The notes under the pieces: model-generated | Database searches by the model: none | Told to the model about the DNA's origin: nothing | Seen by the model: the letters and a program-made list of their open reading frames with translations, nothing else | In this document: positions 18,144 to 27,428 of the stretch, piece by piece | Layout: each line of letters opens with the position of its first letter | How positions within the stretch are numbered: position 1 is the first letter of the stretch | Origin: Streptomyces sp. NBC_00289 | Lineage (GTDB): Bacteria; Actinomycetota; Actinomycetes; Streptomycetales; Streptomycetaceae | Direction: 5' to 3' | NCBI RefSeq assembly: GCF_041435115.1 | Contig: NZ_CP108046.1 | Span: 372,001-436,000 of the forward strand | Length of the DNA: 64,000 bases | Made by a program: the position numbers and the translations under genes

Positions 18144-19628
18144 CTACGGCGAGGAAGGGTTGTCCGCGGCGGCGGCCCTGAGCACCGCAAGATCGCGAAC
18201 CAGCTTCCCGGTCGAGGTACGCGGGAGACTGGACAGCAGATGCAGGCGCCGTGGGCGTTTGAAAGCGGCTAGGCGAGACCGCATCTCACTGCGGAGGTGC
18301 GCGGCGCCGGTGCCGGGCGCCACCGTCAGATACGCCACGATGTGTCCGGCGAAGACGACGACGGCCTCGTGGACTCCCGGAAGGGCGGCCAGGACCTGTT
18401 CCACCTCGGTCAGGTCGACCTTCAAACCGCCTACGGAGACCTGCGAGTCCAGTCGTCCTGTGACGGTCAACACCTCTGTGTCGGCGTCGAGGGCGGCGGC
18501 GTCCCGAGTACGCAGCCAGCCGTCCGTCCAGCGGCTGGCGTCCGTCGTGCTGAGATAGGGGTTCTCCGGAGCGCGGACCAGCAACTCCCCCTTTTCCACC
18601 CGCACAGCGACACCGGGGGCGACAGGGCCGAGGGCCGGCCGGTGTCGGCCGAAGAAGTCCAACGCGATGAAGCCGGTCTCGGTCATTCCGTAGCATTCGC
18701 CCAGCGGAATGCCGTATTGCTCGGTGAACTGCTCCGCGACCTCTGGGCGGATCTTCTCACCGCCGCTAACTGCCCGGGCCAGCTGTGGAGCCCCGGCCTT
18801 TGGGGTGCGCGTGGTGAGCAGGCCGTAGTGGAAGGGCACCCCGAGCAGGGTGGCCGACTCAGTTCGAGAAGTCACCGCGTCCAATATTGAGGCGGCGCTG
18901 AACTGTTTGGGCAGTGTCATCAGCACTCCCGCGTGCAAGCTGTGCAGGAGCCCGCCCACCAGTCCGAAGGAATGGGCGATAGAACTTAGCTGTACTACCC
19001 GCTCACCCCGACCGGGCATGCCGTCCGTCTGCCGGTACCGGTCGATCTCCCTGAGCAGATCGTGCACGCCACGTCCGATGATCTTCGGGTTTCCGGTCGA
19101 TCCTGAGCTCAGTTGGAGCAGCGCGTGAGCAGTGCGTGCCGGGGTCCCAGCCCTCAGCGCATAGCGGGCCGTGACCTCGACGTAGCCCCGCAACATGGTC
19201 GTGACCTCGGTCTTGGGGGAGACGACGACCTGAGGATCGATCCGCTTCACCGCCTCGGCGGCCTCATGCTCGGTCAGCCTGTGGTCGAGAACGGTGACCT
19301 GTGCACCGATCCTCCATGAGGCGAGCAGGTGGCCGACATAGCACAGCGACGGCGGGAGTCGCAGCGCGACTGTTCCGCCAGAGGTTAGCCCGGCCTTCTC
19401 CAGCCGGCGCTGGCATTCCTGAACGATGCGGCGCAGGTCGGCCCGGTCCACGACTCGATCGAGTTGCAGGCAGGGCTGGCGGGATGGCCCGGCCAGCAGT
19501 AGGTCGTCCACCCATGCCGATTGCCGTTGTTCCGGGTGCGCGGGAGGCAGCGGGGTCGTCATCCCGGGTGCATCGGCTGTTCGTGGTTGGGTGGCGGCGT
19601 CCCCGGCTTCTGTGGTCAGGGGGTCCAT
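18144..19628 (-). CDS. Adenylate-forming acyl/benzoate-type ligase
   Basis: A 494-residue ANL enzyme related to benzoate-CoA/ACP ligases: P-loop LSSGSTGNPK (173-182), GECYGMTETGFIALDFF, the hinge block VTGRLDSQVSVGGLKV and the C-terminal STGKLVRD lysine motif. It would adenylate a carboxylic acid and pass it to CoA or to the ACP encoded just downstream. The first 30 residues are low complexity, so a later start is possible. It overlaps the end of the UbiD gene by 13 bases. Its primer acid is unknown; an aromatic acid fits both the family and the DAHP synthase in the cluster. Confidence 0.8.
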   Translation of the reverse strand: MDPLTTEAGDAATQPRTADAPGMTTPLPPAHPEQRQSAWVDDLLLAGPSRQPCLQLDRVVDRADLRRIVQECQRRLEKAGLTSGGTVALRLPPSLCYVGHLLASWRIGAQVTVLDHRLTEHEAAEAVKRIDPQVVVSPKTEVTTMLRGYVEVTARYALRAGTPARTAHALLQLSSGSTGNPKIIGRGVHDLLREIDRYRQTDGMPGRGERVVQLSSIAHSFGLVGGLLHSLHAGVLMTLPKQFSAASILDAVTSRTESATLLGVPFHYGLLTTRTPKAGAPQLARAVSGGEKIRPEVAEQFTEQYGIPLGECYGMTETGFIALDFFGRHRPALGPVAPGVAVRVEKGELLVRAPENPYLSTTDASRWTDGWLRTRDAAALDADTEVLTVTGRLDSQVSVGGLKVDLTEVEQVLAALPGVHEAVVVFAGHIVAYLTVAPGTGAAHLRSEMRSRLAAFKRPRRLHLLSSLPRTSTGKLVRDLAVLRAAAADNPSSP

Positions 19629-21079
19629 GTCCTGACCACCTCCTGCTGAAGGTCGGCCGGGTACCCGTGCTGGAAGGAACTTCTGACCAGTCGTCCTTGG
19701 CCGGGTTCTGGCAGGAGGCAGTCATAGACGCCCTTCGGGCCGCTGGCGGACGCCTGCTCGGCTGGCGAATAGCATGCTAGCAATGGGACGATGGGCCCGG
19801 TCCGGACGTGATGACCCTCGGTGGGGTGCCAGCGAGTGGCCAGGGCCCATATCAGCTCGCTGATGTTGCTCGGATCGATGTCGTCGTCGAGGACGAAGGT
19901 CCGGGTCAACAGCACGTAAGCGCGGCAGGTGGCAAGGGCATCTTTAATTCGTTCCACCAGTTCGCCCGATGTCAGACCAGGCAACTGCTCCCGCCAGGTT
20001 CCTGACACGGTGATGGCCGTCCAGTGGGTGGCGCTCTCGAAGGGCGCCCAGACGGTGCTCACTGGCAGTCCCGCCGCACGCAGGTGCGAGAGAATCTCTG
20101 CGGCCAACGAGATCCCAGAGGCGGTATGAAACTCGTCCACCGGCTGACCCTCCACAACGTGAGGCCAGATCGGGTCATGGCGGTGAGTGACAGCCTCGAC
20201 GGTGTACGAGGGCTGTTTACTGCCGTGTTGGGGGATATAGCCGGTGAACTCCCCCATCGGCCCTTCGTCGGCGTCCGGGGAGGTCGACAGATACCCTTCA
20301 ATCACAATCTCGGCGTTCGCGGGCACCATCAGGTCGACCGTCTCGCAGCGCACGACCTCCACCGGCTTGCCCGTCAGAGCACCGAGGAAGCCAGCTTCCT
20401 CCACTCCGTCCGGCAGGGGCATGCCGGCGACGAAGGGAAGCGCCGGGTCCCCTCCCTGGACCAAGGCATAAGGCATGGGTCTGCCTAGTTCGGCCCATTG
20501 ACGCCAAACCTTGTGCAGGTGCTGGCCAGGGGCGACCAGGCCGGTCAGGCGCTTCTCGTCGATCATCATGATCCGCGCGATGGACCAGTTCGTGAACGTG
20601 CCGTCGGGCGTACACGCGACGATGGTTCCCCAAGTGTTGATGTACCTGCCGCCGTCGCCGAGGTGCAGCAGAGGAGCGGGGAATCCCTCCAGCGAGGCCC
20701 GCGGCCCGACGCGGATGTTCTCCTTGCAGGGACCGGTCGCCACCTCAACAGGGGGCACTGTTGGTCGCCGCCGCGCCTCAGCTATGTGTTCGACGATCTG
20801 ACGACCGGTCACCTCCGCAGGCAGTCCAAGGGACAGTGCGACGCGGGCGAGTGGTCGCCGGGGATCGGAGCTGAGCGCGGCCGGAGCACCGAGTACGCGA
20901 TGCCCGGCAGCAACGCCGGTGAGACGGGTGAACAGCGGAGCCGGCGAGCGTGTCTCATAGCTCCTGCGAATGATCGCACCCATTTCGAGACACGGATCCA
21001 CCAGGCGGTCGACGCAGATCACATCGCCACATTCGGCGAGTGCATCCACGTATTCCCGCAAGTCATTCGGGCGAGTCAT
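19616..21079 (-). CDS. ubiD: UbiD-family prenyl-FMN-dependent decarboxylase
   Basis: The protein has the UbiD fold and its conserved segments: ENIRVGPRASLEGFPAPLLH, INTWGTIVACTPDGTFTNW, the MPLPDGVEEA loop and DEGPMGEFTGYIP, which holds the paired glutamates of the active site. UbiD enzymes remove or add CO2 on aromatic, heteroaromatic or alpha,beta-unsaturated acids by cycloaddition to prenylated FMN. I prefer the ATG at 21079 (MTRPNDLREYVDAL), which has GAAGG upstream, to the ATG at 21094. It follows its cofactor-making partner UbiX. A decarboxylase inside a nitrous-acid cluster suggests removal of the carboxyl group from an arene or enoate. Confidence 0.87.
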   Translation of the reverse strand: MTRPNDLREYVDALAECGDVICVDRLVDPCLEMGAIIRRSYETRSPAPLFTRLTGVAAGHRVLGAPAALSSDPRRPLARVALSLGLPAEVTGRQIVEHIAEARRRPTVPPVEVATGPCKENIRVGPRASLEGFPAPLLHLGDGGRYINTWGTIVACTPDGTFTNWSIARIMMIDEKRLTGLVAPGQHLHKVWRQWAELGRPMPYALVQGGDPALPFVAGMPLPDGVEEAGFLGALTGKPVEVVRCETVDLMVPANAEIVIEGYLSTSPDADEGPMGEFTGYIPQHGSKQPSYTVEAVTHRHDPIWPHVVEGQPVDEFHTASGISLAAEILSHLRAAGLPVSTVWAPFESATHWTAITVSGTWREQLPGLTSGELVERIKDALATCRAYVLLTRTFVLDDDIDPSNISELIWALATRWHPTEGHHVRTGPIVPLLACYSPAEQASASGPKGVYDCLLPEPGQGRLVRSSFQHGYPADLQQEVVRTWTP

Positions 21080-21139
21080 CCCAGGACCTTCCATGAACAG
21101 TCATCGCAGCGATCGCTACGACATCTGGACGGGGCGCTG

Positions 21140-21802
21140 TCACCGCACTCCGTCCGCTTCGCGGGGGGCACCGCTCCACCGAGGGGCAATTTCGGACTCG
21201 ATGCCGAACTGATCCAACACTCTCATCACGATATGGTCGACCATGTCAGAAATACTTGTCGGCCTATTGTAGAAAGCTGGCATTGGCGGCAGGATTGTCG
21301 CACCCATCCTGGAAAGCGCCAACATGTTCTCAAGATGAATATCCGACAGCGGAGTCTCGCGCGCCACCAATACCAGTCGGCGCCGCTCCTTCAAAGTCAC
21401 GTCTGCGGCACGGGCAATCAGGTCACCGCCGTATCCGGCGCGAACAGCAGCGAGCGTCTTCATGCTGCACGGCACTACCACCATGCCCTGCACCGGAAAC
21501 GATCCGCTGGCGATGGGAGCCGCCTGATCCGCCGAAGAATATGAGAAGTCTGCCATATCGGCGACTTCGCGCACCGAATAGCAGGTCTCCATGGCAAGTG
21601 TGGCCCGCGCCCACTTTGTCATCACCAGGTGGGTCTCAAGCCCCGGATGCTTCCTCGCGACTTCCAGAAGCCTGACACCGATCGCAACACCGGTGGCGCC
21701 TGTCATGCCGACGACCAAGCGTGTCGTCGCCCCTTGCGACATATCGGTGGCTGGGAGCCGGAGAATGTTCGAGTGGGTCCCCTGCTGCGTTTCCTGTGCC
21801 AT
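21140..21802 (-). CDS. ubiX: UbiX-family flavin prenyltransferase
   Basis: The N-terminal half carries the flavoprotein fold of UbiX (VVGMTGATGVAIGVRLLE, THLVMTKWARATLAMET), followed by the VQGMVVVPCSMKTLAAVRAG block and the basic RRLVLVARETPLSDIHLENM segment that binds the prenyl phosphate. UbiX attaches a dimethylallyl unit to FMN to make the UbiD cofactor. The start ATG lies three bases after the ketoreductase stop. The paired ubiX-ubiD genes make the decarboxylase independent of a housekeeping UbiX. Confidence 0.88.
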   Translation of the reverse strand: MAQETQQGTHSNILRLPATDMSQGATTRLVVGMTGATGVAIGVRLLEVARKHPGLETHLVMTKWARATLAMETCYSVREVADMADFSYSSADQAAPIASGSFPVQGMVVVPCSMKTLAAVRAGYGGDLIARAADVTLKERRRLVLVARETPLSDIHLENMLALSRMGATILPPMPAFYNRPTSISDMVDHIVMRVLDQFGIESEIAPRWSGAPREADGVR

Positions 21803-21804
21803 CC

Positions 21805-22509
21805 TCAGTGCCCCATGCCCAGTCCACCGTCCACGGGCAGAACAGCTCCCGTGATGTAACCGCTCTCCTCTGCGGCCAGCCAGGTCACGGCACTGGCGAC
21901 GTCGCGGACACTCCCGGGCCGCCCGAGCGGGATCTCCTCAAGGACCTTTGCTCGGTGGGCGCTCGGCAGCGCGGCTGTCATCTCGGTGTCGATCCATCCC
22001 GGCGCCACGACGTTTGTCGTGATATTCCGAGGCCCGAGTTCCCGCACCATCGACCGGGCAATGCCGACCAGCCCCGATTTACTGGCCGCGTAGTTGGTCT
22101 GCCCCGCTCCCCCGGAATATGCGGACACCGAAGACATGAATATCACGCGGCCCCAACGCGCCCGAACCATGGGCCGAACAGCGCGGCGCGCACACCGCCA
22201 GGCACCGTACAGATTCGTATCCAACACCCGACTGAACTGCTCGTCCCCCATACGCATCAACAGCGAGTCCTCGGTGATCCCGGCATTCGCCACAAGAATC
22301 TCCACCGGCCCGATCTCCTCCTCCACAGCAGTGAAGGCGCGATCGACCCCTCTCGGATCTGTGACATCGCAGGCAACGTTGAAGAAACCGTCCGGCGCAG
22401 CCGAGTCGCGACGAGTGACTGCGACTCTGTACCCCTTTTCTTGAAATGCCTCGGCCACGGCGAGACCAATACCACGGCTCCCTCCTGTCACAAGCACGGT
22501 ACGGGGCAC
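21805..22509 (-). CDS. 3-oxoacyl-ACP reductase (FabG-type ketoreductase)
   Basis: A 234-residue short-chain dehydrogenase with TGGSRGIG (8-15) for NADPH, NAG (75-77) and the catalytic Ser127, Tyr140 and Lys144 in MSSVSAYSGGAGQTNYAASK. It would reduce the 3-oxo group formed by the KS on the ACP. It is the first gene of the operon, starting at a GTG with a TGAGG ribosome site about 8 bases upstream. The promoter for the whole cluster should lie in 22510-22800. Confidence 0.88.
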   Translation of the reverse strand: MPRTVLVTGGSRGIGLAVAEAFQEKGYRVAVTRRDSAAPDGFFNVACDVTDPRGVDRAFTAVEEEIGPVEILVANAGITEDSLLMRMGDEQFSRVLDTNLYGAWRCARRAVRPMVRARWGRVIFMSSVSAYSGGAGQTNYAASKSGLVGIARSMVRELGPRNITTNVVAPGWIDTEMTAALPSAHRAKVLEEIPLGRPGSVRDVASAVTWLAAEESGYITGAVLPVDGGLGMGH

Positions 22510-22807
22510 AGCAAAAGCCTCACAAGTTAGAGAATAGACCGTTAAACACCACCTGGATCAGAATCTACGGCACGGTAAGTTGAAGGAGCAACCCATTGCG
22601 TTGAGTAATTGCTACTCCAAAACTGTAAGAAGTCGTTCTCGATGTTTCACCTGGAAATAAGCATTTCATCCCGTCGGATCAGCCGCCGACGCCACCGGCG
22701 CCTGCCCCACCACCCCAGCCACCAACACCGCCGCCACAACCGGCGACAACGCATCAACCCAACCAGGTCTCAGCAGACCACCCAGGGCTGTTCCAAAGTC
22801 CTGCCGG
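22510..22807. promoter_or_regulatory. Leader region of the biosynthetic operon with a short palindrome
   Basis: No gene is visible. Bases 22510-22640 are AT-rich for this genome and lie directly upstream of the first cluster gene. A perfect inverted repeat GAGTA-ATTGC-TACTC occurs at 22603-22617, about 95 bases before the start codon, which is a plausible operator or promoter-proximal site. I could not pick out convincing -35/-10 boxes. The rest (22660-22800) is proline-codon-like debris next to an ISAs1 remnant. Confidence 0.3.
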
Positions 22808-23640
22808 GTGGGTGAAGGTGCTGGTCACAGGGTGGTGACGATGTCGGCGGGGGTCGCTACGAACAGATCGAGGCTCCCGTTGTGGGCGGATGGCCTGCCA
22901 GTCACCGTTCAAAAACCGGAGCCTCATGTGCCGTCAGTCTGCCACCGTCTGTCTCGTCAAGTCGCCTTCGTTGGAAGGGTGTTCGGGCTGTCGTTGGCGG
23001 AGCGGCTGGTCAGACTCCCAGACCCGCGGCATCGCCGGGGCGTACGTCACCCGTTCGTGGCGGTGCTGCTGATCGCTGCGTCCGCCGTGGTGGCGGGCGC
23101 GCGGTCGTACACGGCGATCGGGCAGTGGGCCCGCAGTGCGCCGCAGCGGACACTGGCCCGGCTCGGCGCACGCCTGCTGACCTCGCTGAACGTGTGGATC
23201 GCGCCGAGCAGGTCGACACTCCGGAGGATCGTTTCCACCGTCTGTCCAGGTGGTCTGGCTGACTTGACCGGGGAGGTCCCGGCCGGGGTGGAGTCGGTGG
23301 CCGCGGACGGCAAGAGCGCCCGCGGGTCCCGCCATGGCCAGACCCCGGCCGCGCATCTGCTCGCTGCCATGACCAGCGACGGCCAGACCATCACCCAGCC
23401 ACCCAGCTACGCGTACCGGACAGGACGAATGAAATCACCTGCTTCGCCGCCCTGCTGGCCCCCTTCGGGCTGGCCGGGATCGTGGTGACCGCTGATGCCT
23501 TACACACGCAGCGTGACCACGCTGCCTTCCTCGTCGAGACGAAGAAGGCACACTACGCGTTCACCGTGAAGAAGAACCAGCCCACGCTGCACGAGCGGCT
23601 GCGCACGCTGCCCTGGGGACGGGCGACCGCGAACCGCCCT
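22808..23640 (+). pseudogene. ISAs1-family transposase, frameshifted and 3' truncated
   Basis: The N-terminal part (LAERLVRLPDPRHRRGVRHP, SVAADGKSARGSRHGQTPAA) is in one frame to about 23,400. The continuation (NEITCFAALLAPFGLAGIVV, TADALHTQRDHAAFL, TVKKNQPTLHERLRTLPWG) is in another frame to about 23,640. The C-terminal third is missing and replaced by another transposase fragment. Confidence 0.8.
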
Positions 23641-23905
23641 GCCCCCGCTCCGCCACGACATCAGCCATGTCCTGCACTGGTCCGCCTGGCGACGCCGACA
23701 CCAGGCCATCGCGCAAGCCTGCCACCAAGCCGCGGTTGTGGCTCGGCATGCTGGAACGCGCGCTGGCGGCGGGGCTGCCGTTCGCGCGACCGCCGATTCC
23801 GGCTACGGACGCGACCCGGGACTGCGGGCCTGGCTGCACGCCGGCCGGCTGCGCTACGTGCTGGCGGTCCCGGTGGACCTGCCGCTTTCCGGCGCAGCTC
23901 GAGCT
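23641..23905 (+). pseudogene. IS701-type transposase fragments
   Basis: Bases 23641-23745 encode a tail segment (HVLHWSAWRRRHQAIAQACH type) that recurs nearly unchanged at about 58226-58320. The following bases encode an internal piece reading ADSGYGRDPGLRAWLHAGRL then RYVLAVPVDLPLSG, typical of IS701-like transposases. The order of the pieces is wrong for one gene, so this is a patchwork. Confidence 0.55.
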
Positions 23906-24935
23906 CGGCGATCGGCCGGCCGGTGGTGTTGGTCGCGAAGCATGTGATCCGCATGCCGTCCGCGTCCGTGATCCTCAACTGGGCGCCAGGATGAGGCCGT
24001 TCCTTGCGGACGATGAGCCGCATGCCCTTGGGCCAGCCGTCCAGGAGCTTACCGGTGAGCTCGGCGACCCAGGCCCCGTCCCGCGCCTCACCGTCGGTCT
24101 CGATGGCCGGGGTCCAGGCCGAGGCGGGGACCTTCAGCACGTGTTCGTGGATGGCTTCGCTGACCGTCATGCCGACCGAGTAGGACAGCCATCGGCCCCG
24201 CTTCGCGAGCCAGGACACGAAGTCGTGGGTGCCGCCGGCGGAGTCCGTGCGGATCAGCGTCTGCCGTCCTCGTCGGTATCGCTTGGGCAGTTGGGCCAGG
24301 GCGAGTTGGGCGGTGGTGATGTGGTCGGCAGCGGTGTTGGAGCCCGCGTTTCCCGGTCTGAGGAGGGTGGCGACCGGCTCTCCGGTTCCGCCCGGTCCCT
24401 GGTCGACGAAGGCCGTCAGCGGGTGATGGCCGTAGGTCTTCTTCCACGTTGGCGCCGCGTCCTGCTTGTCGGAGTGGGCGATCACGAGGACGCCGTCGAG
24501 GTCGACGGTGACCTGACCGTCGGCGTCCGGGGCGTTCTCGCCGGCCAACGACCAGGCACGATGGCGGACTTCGGAGCGTGCGGACCGGATGGCCTGCAGG
24601 GCTTTCTCGCCGGACGCGGCGAGGGTGTCGATCAGGCGGGAGACGGTCGGATCGGAGGCGACCGGGCCGAAGATGGCCCGCTCACACCGCAGCATCGCGA
24701 CGTCCGCGAGGCAGTCCCCGCCCAGTGCGACCGCCAGGGCAACGTCCAGGAGGATCTTGCCGGGATCGTGGACGGCCCGCGGTTTGCGCCACGGCGCCAG
24801 AGCTGCGGATATCGCCTGGTCAAGGCCCGTCTTGCGGACCGTCTCCAGCAGCAGGACCGCACCGGCCTGCGAGACCACCTGCCGACCGTCTCCCCGGACA
24901 CGGACATGTGGGTACGACGAGATAGGCTCTCTCAC
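23906..24935 (-). pseudogene. IS1380-family transposase, 3' truncated
   Basis: The N-terminal and central parts of an IS1380 transposase are intact: DPTVSRLIDTLAASGEKAL, VTVDLDGVLVIAHSDKQ (first Asp), RTDSAGGTHDFVSWLAKRGR (second Asp) and RPHPGAQLRITDADG. Similarity ends at IAELELR near 23906, where IS701-type sequence begins, so roughly the last 100 residues including the terminal Glu region are missing. It is the best-preserved of the IS1380 pieces in the window. Confidence 0.8.
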
Positions 24936-25058
24936 CTGGAAAGTGCTCTTTTCCTTGCAGCCAACAGGACCCTCAGCAAGTCCTATCGTTGCAGGTCAAG
25001 GGCACTTTCCGTGTTTCTGATCAACGCTTGGACAGCCTCTCGCCGTCGCCCGAATCCT

Positions 25059-26793
25059 GGTTCTGGATCACTTTCAGTGCTAGGGCCACGGAGGGTCACC
25101 GAAACCGCGATCATGAACGGCATCGCGCGGTGAGGAGGACCCGTTTGCGGAGCAGGTCGAAGTTGGCTCGGCCGAACATCTGCCGCTTCAACATCTTGAT
25201 CTTGTTGTTCTGACCCTCGACCGCGCCGGAGCTGTAGCGAAGGCTGAGGCCGGCGACGACGGCATCGAGATCCTGGCCGAGACCGGTGACGAAGGTATGA
25301 AGGGCTGGCAGGTCCTCGGCCCGGACGCTCGTGATCCACTTGTTCAGGTCCCGGCCCTGACGGTTGTTCATGAGCTCGGCAAACGTGCGGACGTGGTGGG
25401 CGGTGCGGTCGAGCGCGGGGCAGCGAGCCAGGATCGCTTTGAGCTGCTGGGTCTGGTCCTCGGTGAGGCGGTCGGGATGGCGGGTGAGCCAGCTGGTCAC
25501 ATTCCGCACGGACGGCGTCTTGTGGGGCGGGTCGTGCGGAAAGTTCTCGCGGAGTTTGGCCACGTAGACCTTCACCACGTTCTCGCCGCCGGGGTAGCCA
25601 CGTTCGCGTACTTCCTCGAACAGGCGGCGGGCGACGGTGCAGCCCTCCGCCCACCGCTGGTGCAGGTAAGGCTTGTAGGGGTCGAGAATGCTGGCTCGGC
25701 CGGTCCACCGGCCAACCAGGAGTTCGTCCGCGCTTGCCGCGTTGGCGAAGCGGCGGACGGTATGCGGGCCAGCCCCTGTTGGCGGGCGATCGCGCGCAGT
25801 CCGATGCCCTGCTCGAGGAGAGCGTGGATAGCCGCGTGCTGTTCCCGGATGCGGTCGGAGAGTCGGCCGGTTGTCCGCGGCCCTCTGGGAGAGGGCGGAT
25901 CGAGGTTCGTGTTCTCCGTGTCCGCGACGGCCTGGGCCGTGGCGGCGTCGTGCGGCTCACGTAGCAGAGCGCGGTGTTGAACGACTGTCTTCTCGACGGC
26001 CTCAGTCAGGTTCGACCAGATGTGCCATCGGTCCGCGACGTGGATGGCGTTCGGGGCGCCGAGCCGTCCGGCCTCGGCATAGGCGGTGGAGCGGTCCCGA
26101 CAGATCACCTCGATGCCGGGATGGTCGGCGAGCCACTTGGCGACCGTCGACGTCGTCCGGTCCGGCAGCAGGTCGATGGGCTGACGGGTTTCGATGTCGA
26201 TCAGGATCGTGCCGTACTTGTGGCCCTTGCGCAGCGCGAAGTCGTCCACCCCGAGCACCCGCGGTGTCGAGGTCTCGGGCTCCGGCAGGCGACGGATCAA
26301 CCGCAGCAGTGTCGACCTGCTCACCCCGGCGGCCAGAGTCTGGGAGAGGCGGGCACCGGCACGGCCGGCCAGCATCACCGCCACACGCTCCAGCACTGTC
26401 TGCAGCCCGGCGCTGCGTCGGCCGTGCCGGACGGTCAGTCCGTCGACCTGCTCGGCGAACGTCGCCTGTCTGCACAAACGTTGGCCGCAGCGGAACCGCC
26501 GCACCTGTAACTCGATCAGCACCGGACGCCCTCTGACCGAGCTGTCGGCGAGCCGCCGTACGTACCGGCTGTGCACCCGAGACGACAGCGTCCCGCACGC
26601 TGGACATACGACCCGCTCCGCAACCGCCCGGGCCCGCACGGCCACCAACTCGCCGTCAGGCACAACGTTTTCGATCACGACACCTTGGACCTGGTGGAAC
26701 CACAGGTTCTGGAGGAGAACATCACCCACGACCGTTCATGATCGCGGTTTCGGTGACCCTCCGTGGCCCCAGCACTGAAAGTGATCCAGAACC
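25059..26793. mobile_element. ISL3-family insertion sequence with 62-base inverted repeats
   Basis: Bases 25059-25120 and 26732-26793 are inverted copies differing at about one position (they begin GGTTCTGGATCACTTTCAGT and end in ATGAACGG). They enclose a single transposase gene. The repeats are longer than the 15-40 bases usual for ISL3 elements. The element is about 1.73 kb. Confidence 0.85.
25111..26729 (-). pseudogene. ISL3-family transposase, one frameshift
   Basis: The N-terminal zinc-finger region (VCPACGTLSSRVHSRYVRRL), the DDE start (VLGVDDFALRKGHKYGTILI), IEVICRDRSTAYAEA and the C-terminal YSSGAVEGQNNKIKMLKRQ block (final Glu) are all present. The frame changes by one base near 25,765, between QQGLARI and TVRRFANAASADELLVGRW. 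Otherwise the gene is complete, so a single-base deletion or sequencing error separates it from a functional transposase. Confidence 0.82.
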
Positions 26794-26883
26794 CAGGTTC
26801 AGCCGACGCCGACACAGCCCACCTCGTGAAAGCGCGAGGCTAAGGAATCCCACGTCGAGGCGCACCACTACCTCGACGCTGAC

Positions 26884-27158
26884 ATGCCCTGGCTGGAGCG
26901 CATGCACCACAAGCGCCGCCGGATCCTCGAACGCCGCCGCTTTGCCGCCACCTCTCCCGGCCAGCTGCCCCAGCCGCCCTCCCGCCCCGTCGTCATCGCC
27001 CGCCGCCGACCAGATCCCGCACCAGCCGCGGCGAACCCGCCGGTGCCACAGGTACGGCAGTGGGCCAAGGACCAGGGCATGGTGTGCCTGATCGAGGCCC
27101 ACTCCGCACCGACATCTGGGATGCTTGGCATGCGGCCCGCGCCCAGCCGGTCGGCTGA
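26884..27158 (+). pseudogene. Degraded Lsr2-like DNA-binding domain protein
   Basis: A frame beginning near 26884 ends with VPQVRQWAKDQGMVC, and after a one-base shift near 27,090 continues DRGPLRTDIWDAWHAARAQP then stop. This matches the layout of the Lsr2 C-terminal domain (AxRxWAxxxGxxVSDRGRxxxxVxxAY). The proline/arginine-rich N-terminal part is not recognisable. I regard it as a broken small nucleoid-protein gene; the match is modest. Confidence 0.4.
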
Positions 27159-27206
27159 TCCATCATCACGGCCCGACCAGTCGCTCGAGTCGCCGGGTAG
27201 CCCCGC

Positions 27207-27428
27207 TCAGCCGGTGTGTCCTACATGCTCAATGTGCAGCGTGCTGTTCTGGACGTCGATGCGGTACAGGATCCTCCACGGGCCGCTGTGCAGACGCCGG
27301 TGGCCGCTTCCCCACGCGCGAGAGCCTTCGGGGGCCGGATCGTCCGCGAGCCGGTCCGTGGCATGCAACAGTGCGTCCACGCCGGCGGAATCGGCCTTCA
27401 GAAGGCCGGCTGCCTCGTTGAGCGCTGT
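27207..27428 (-). pseudogene. RelE/ParE-family toxin, C-terminal remnant
   Basis: Read from about 27428 to the stop at 27207, the frame gives ALNEAAGLLKADSAGVDALL, HATDRLADDP, RRLHSGPWRILYRIDVQN and HIEHVGHTG. These are the helix, RLxxGxxRILYxID strand and HIEHVG end of RelE/ParE mRNA-interferase-type toxins. The first 15 or so residues and any antitoxin gene, which would lie upstream, are replaced by reverse-transcriptase sequence. Confidence 0.6.
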
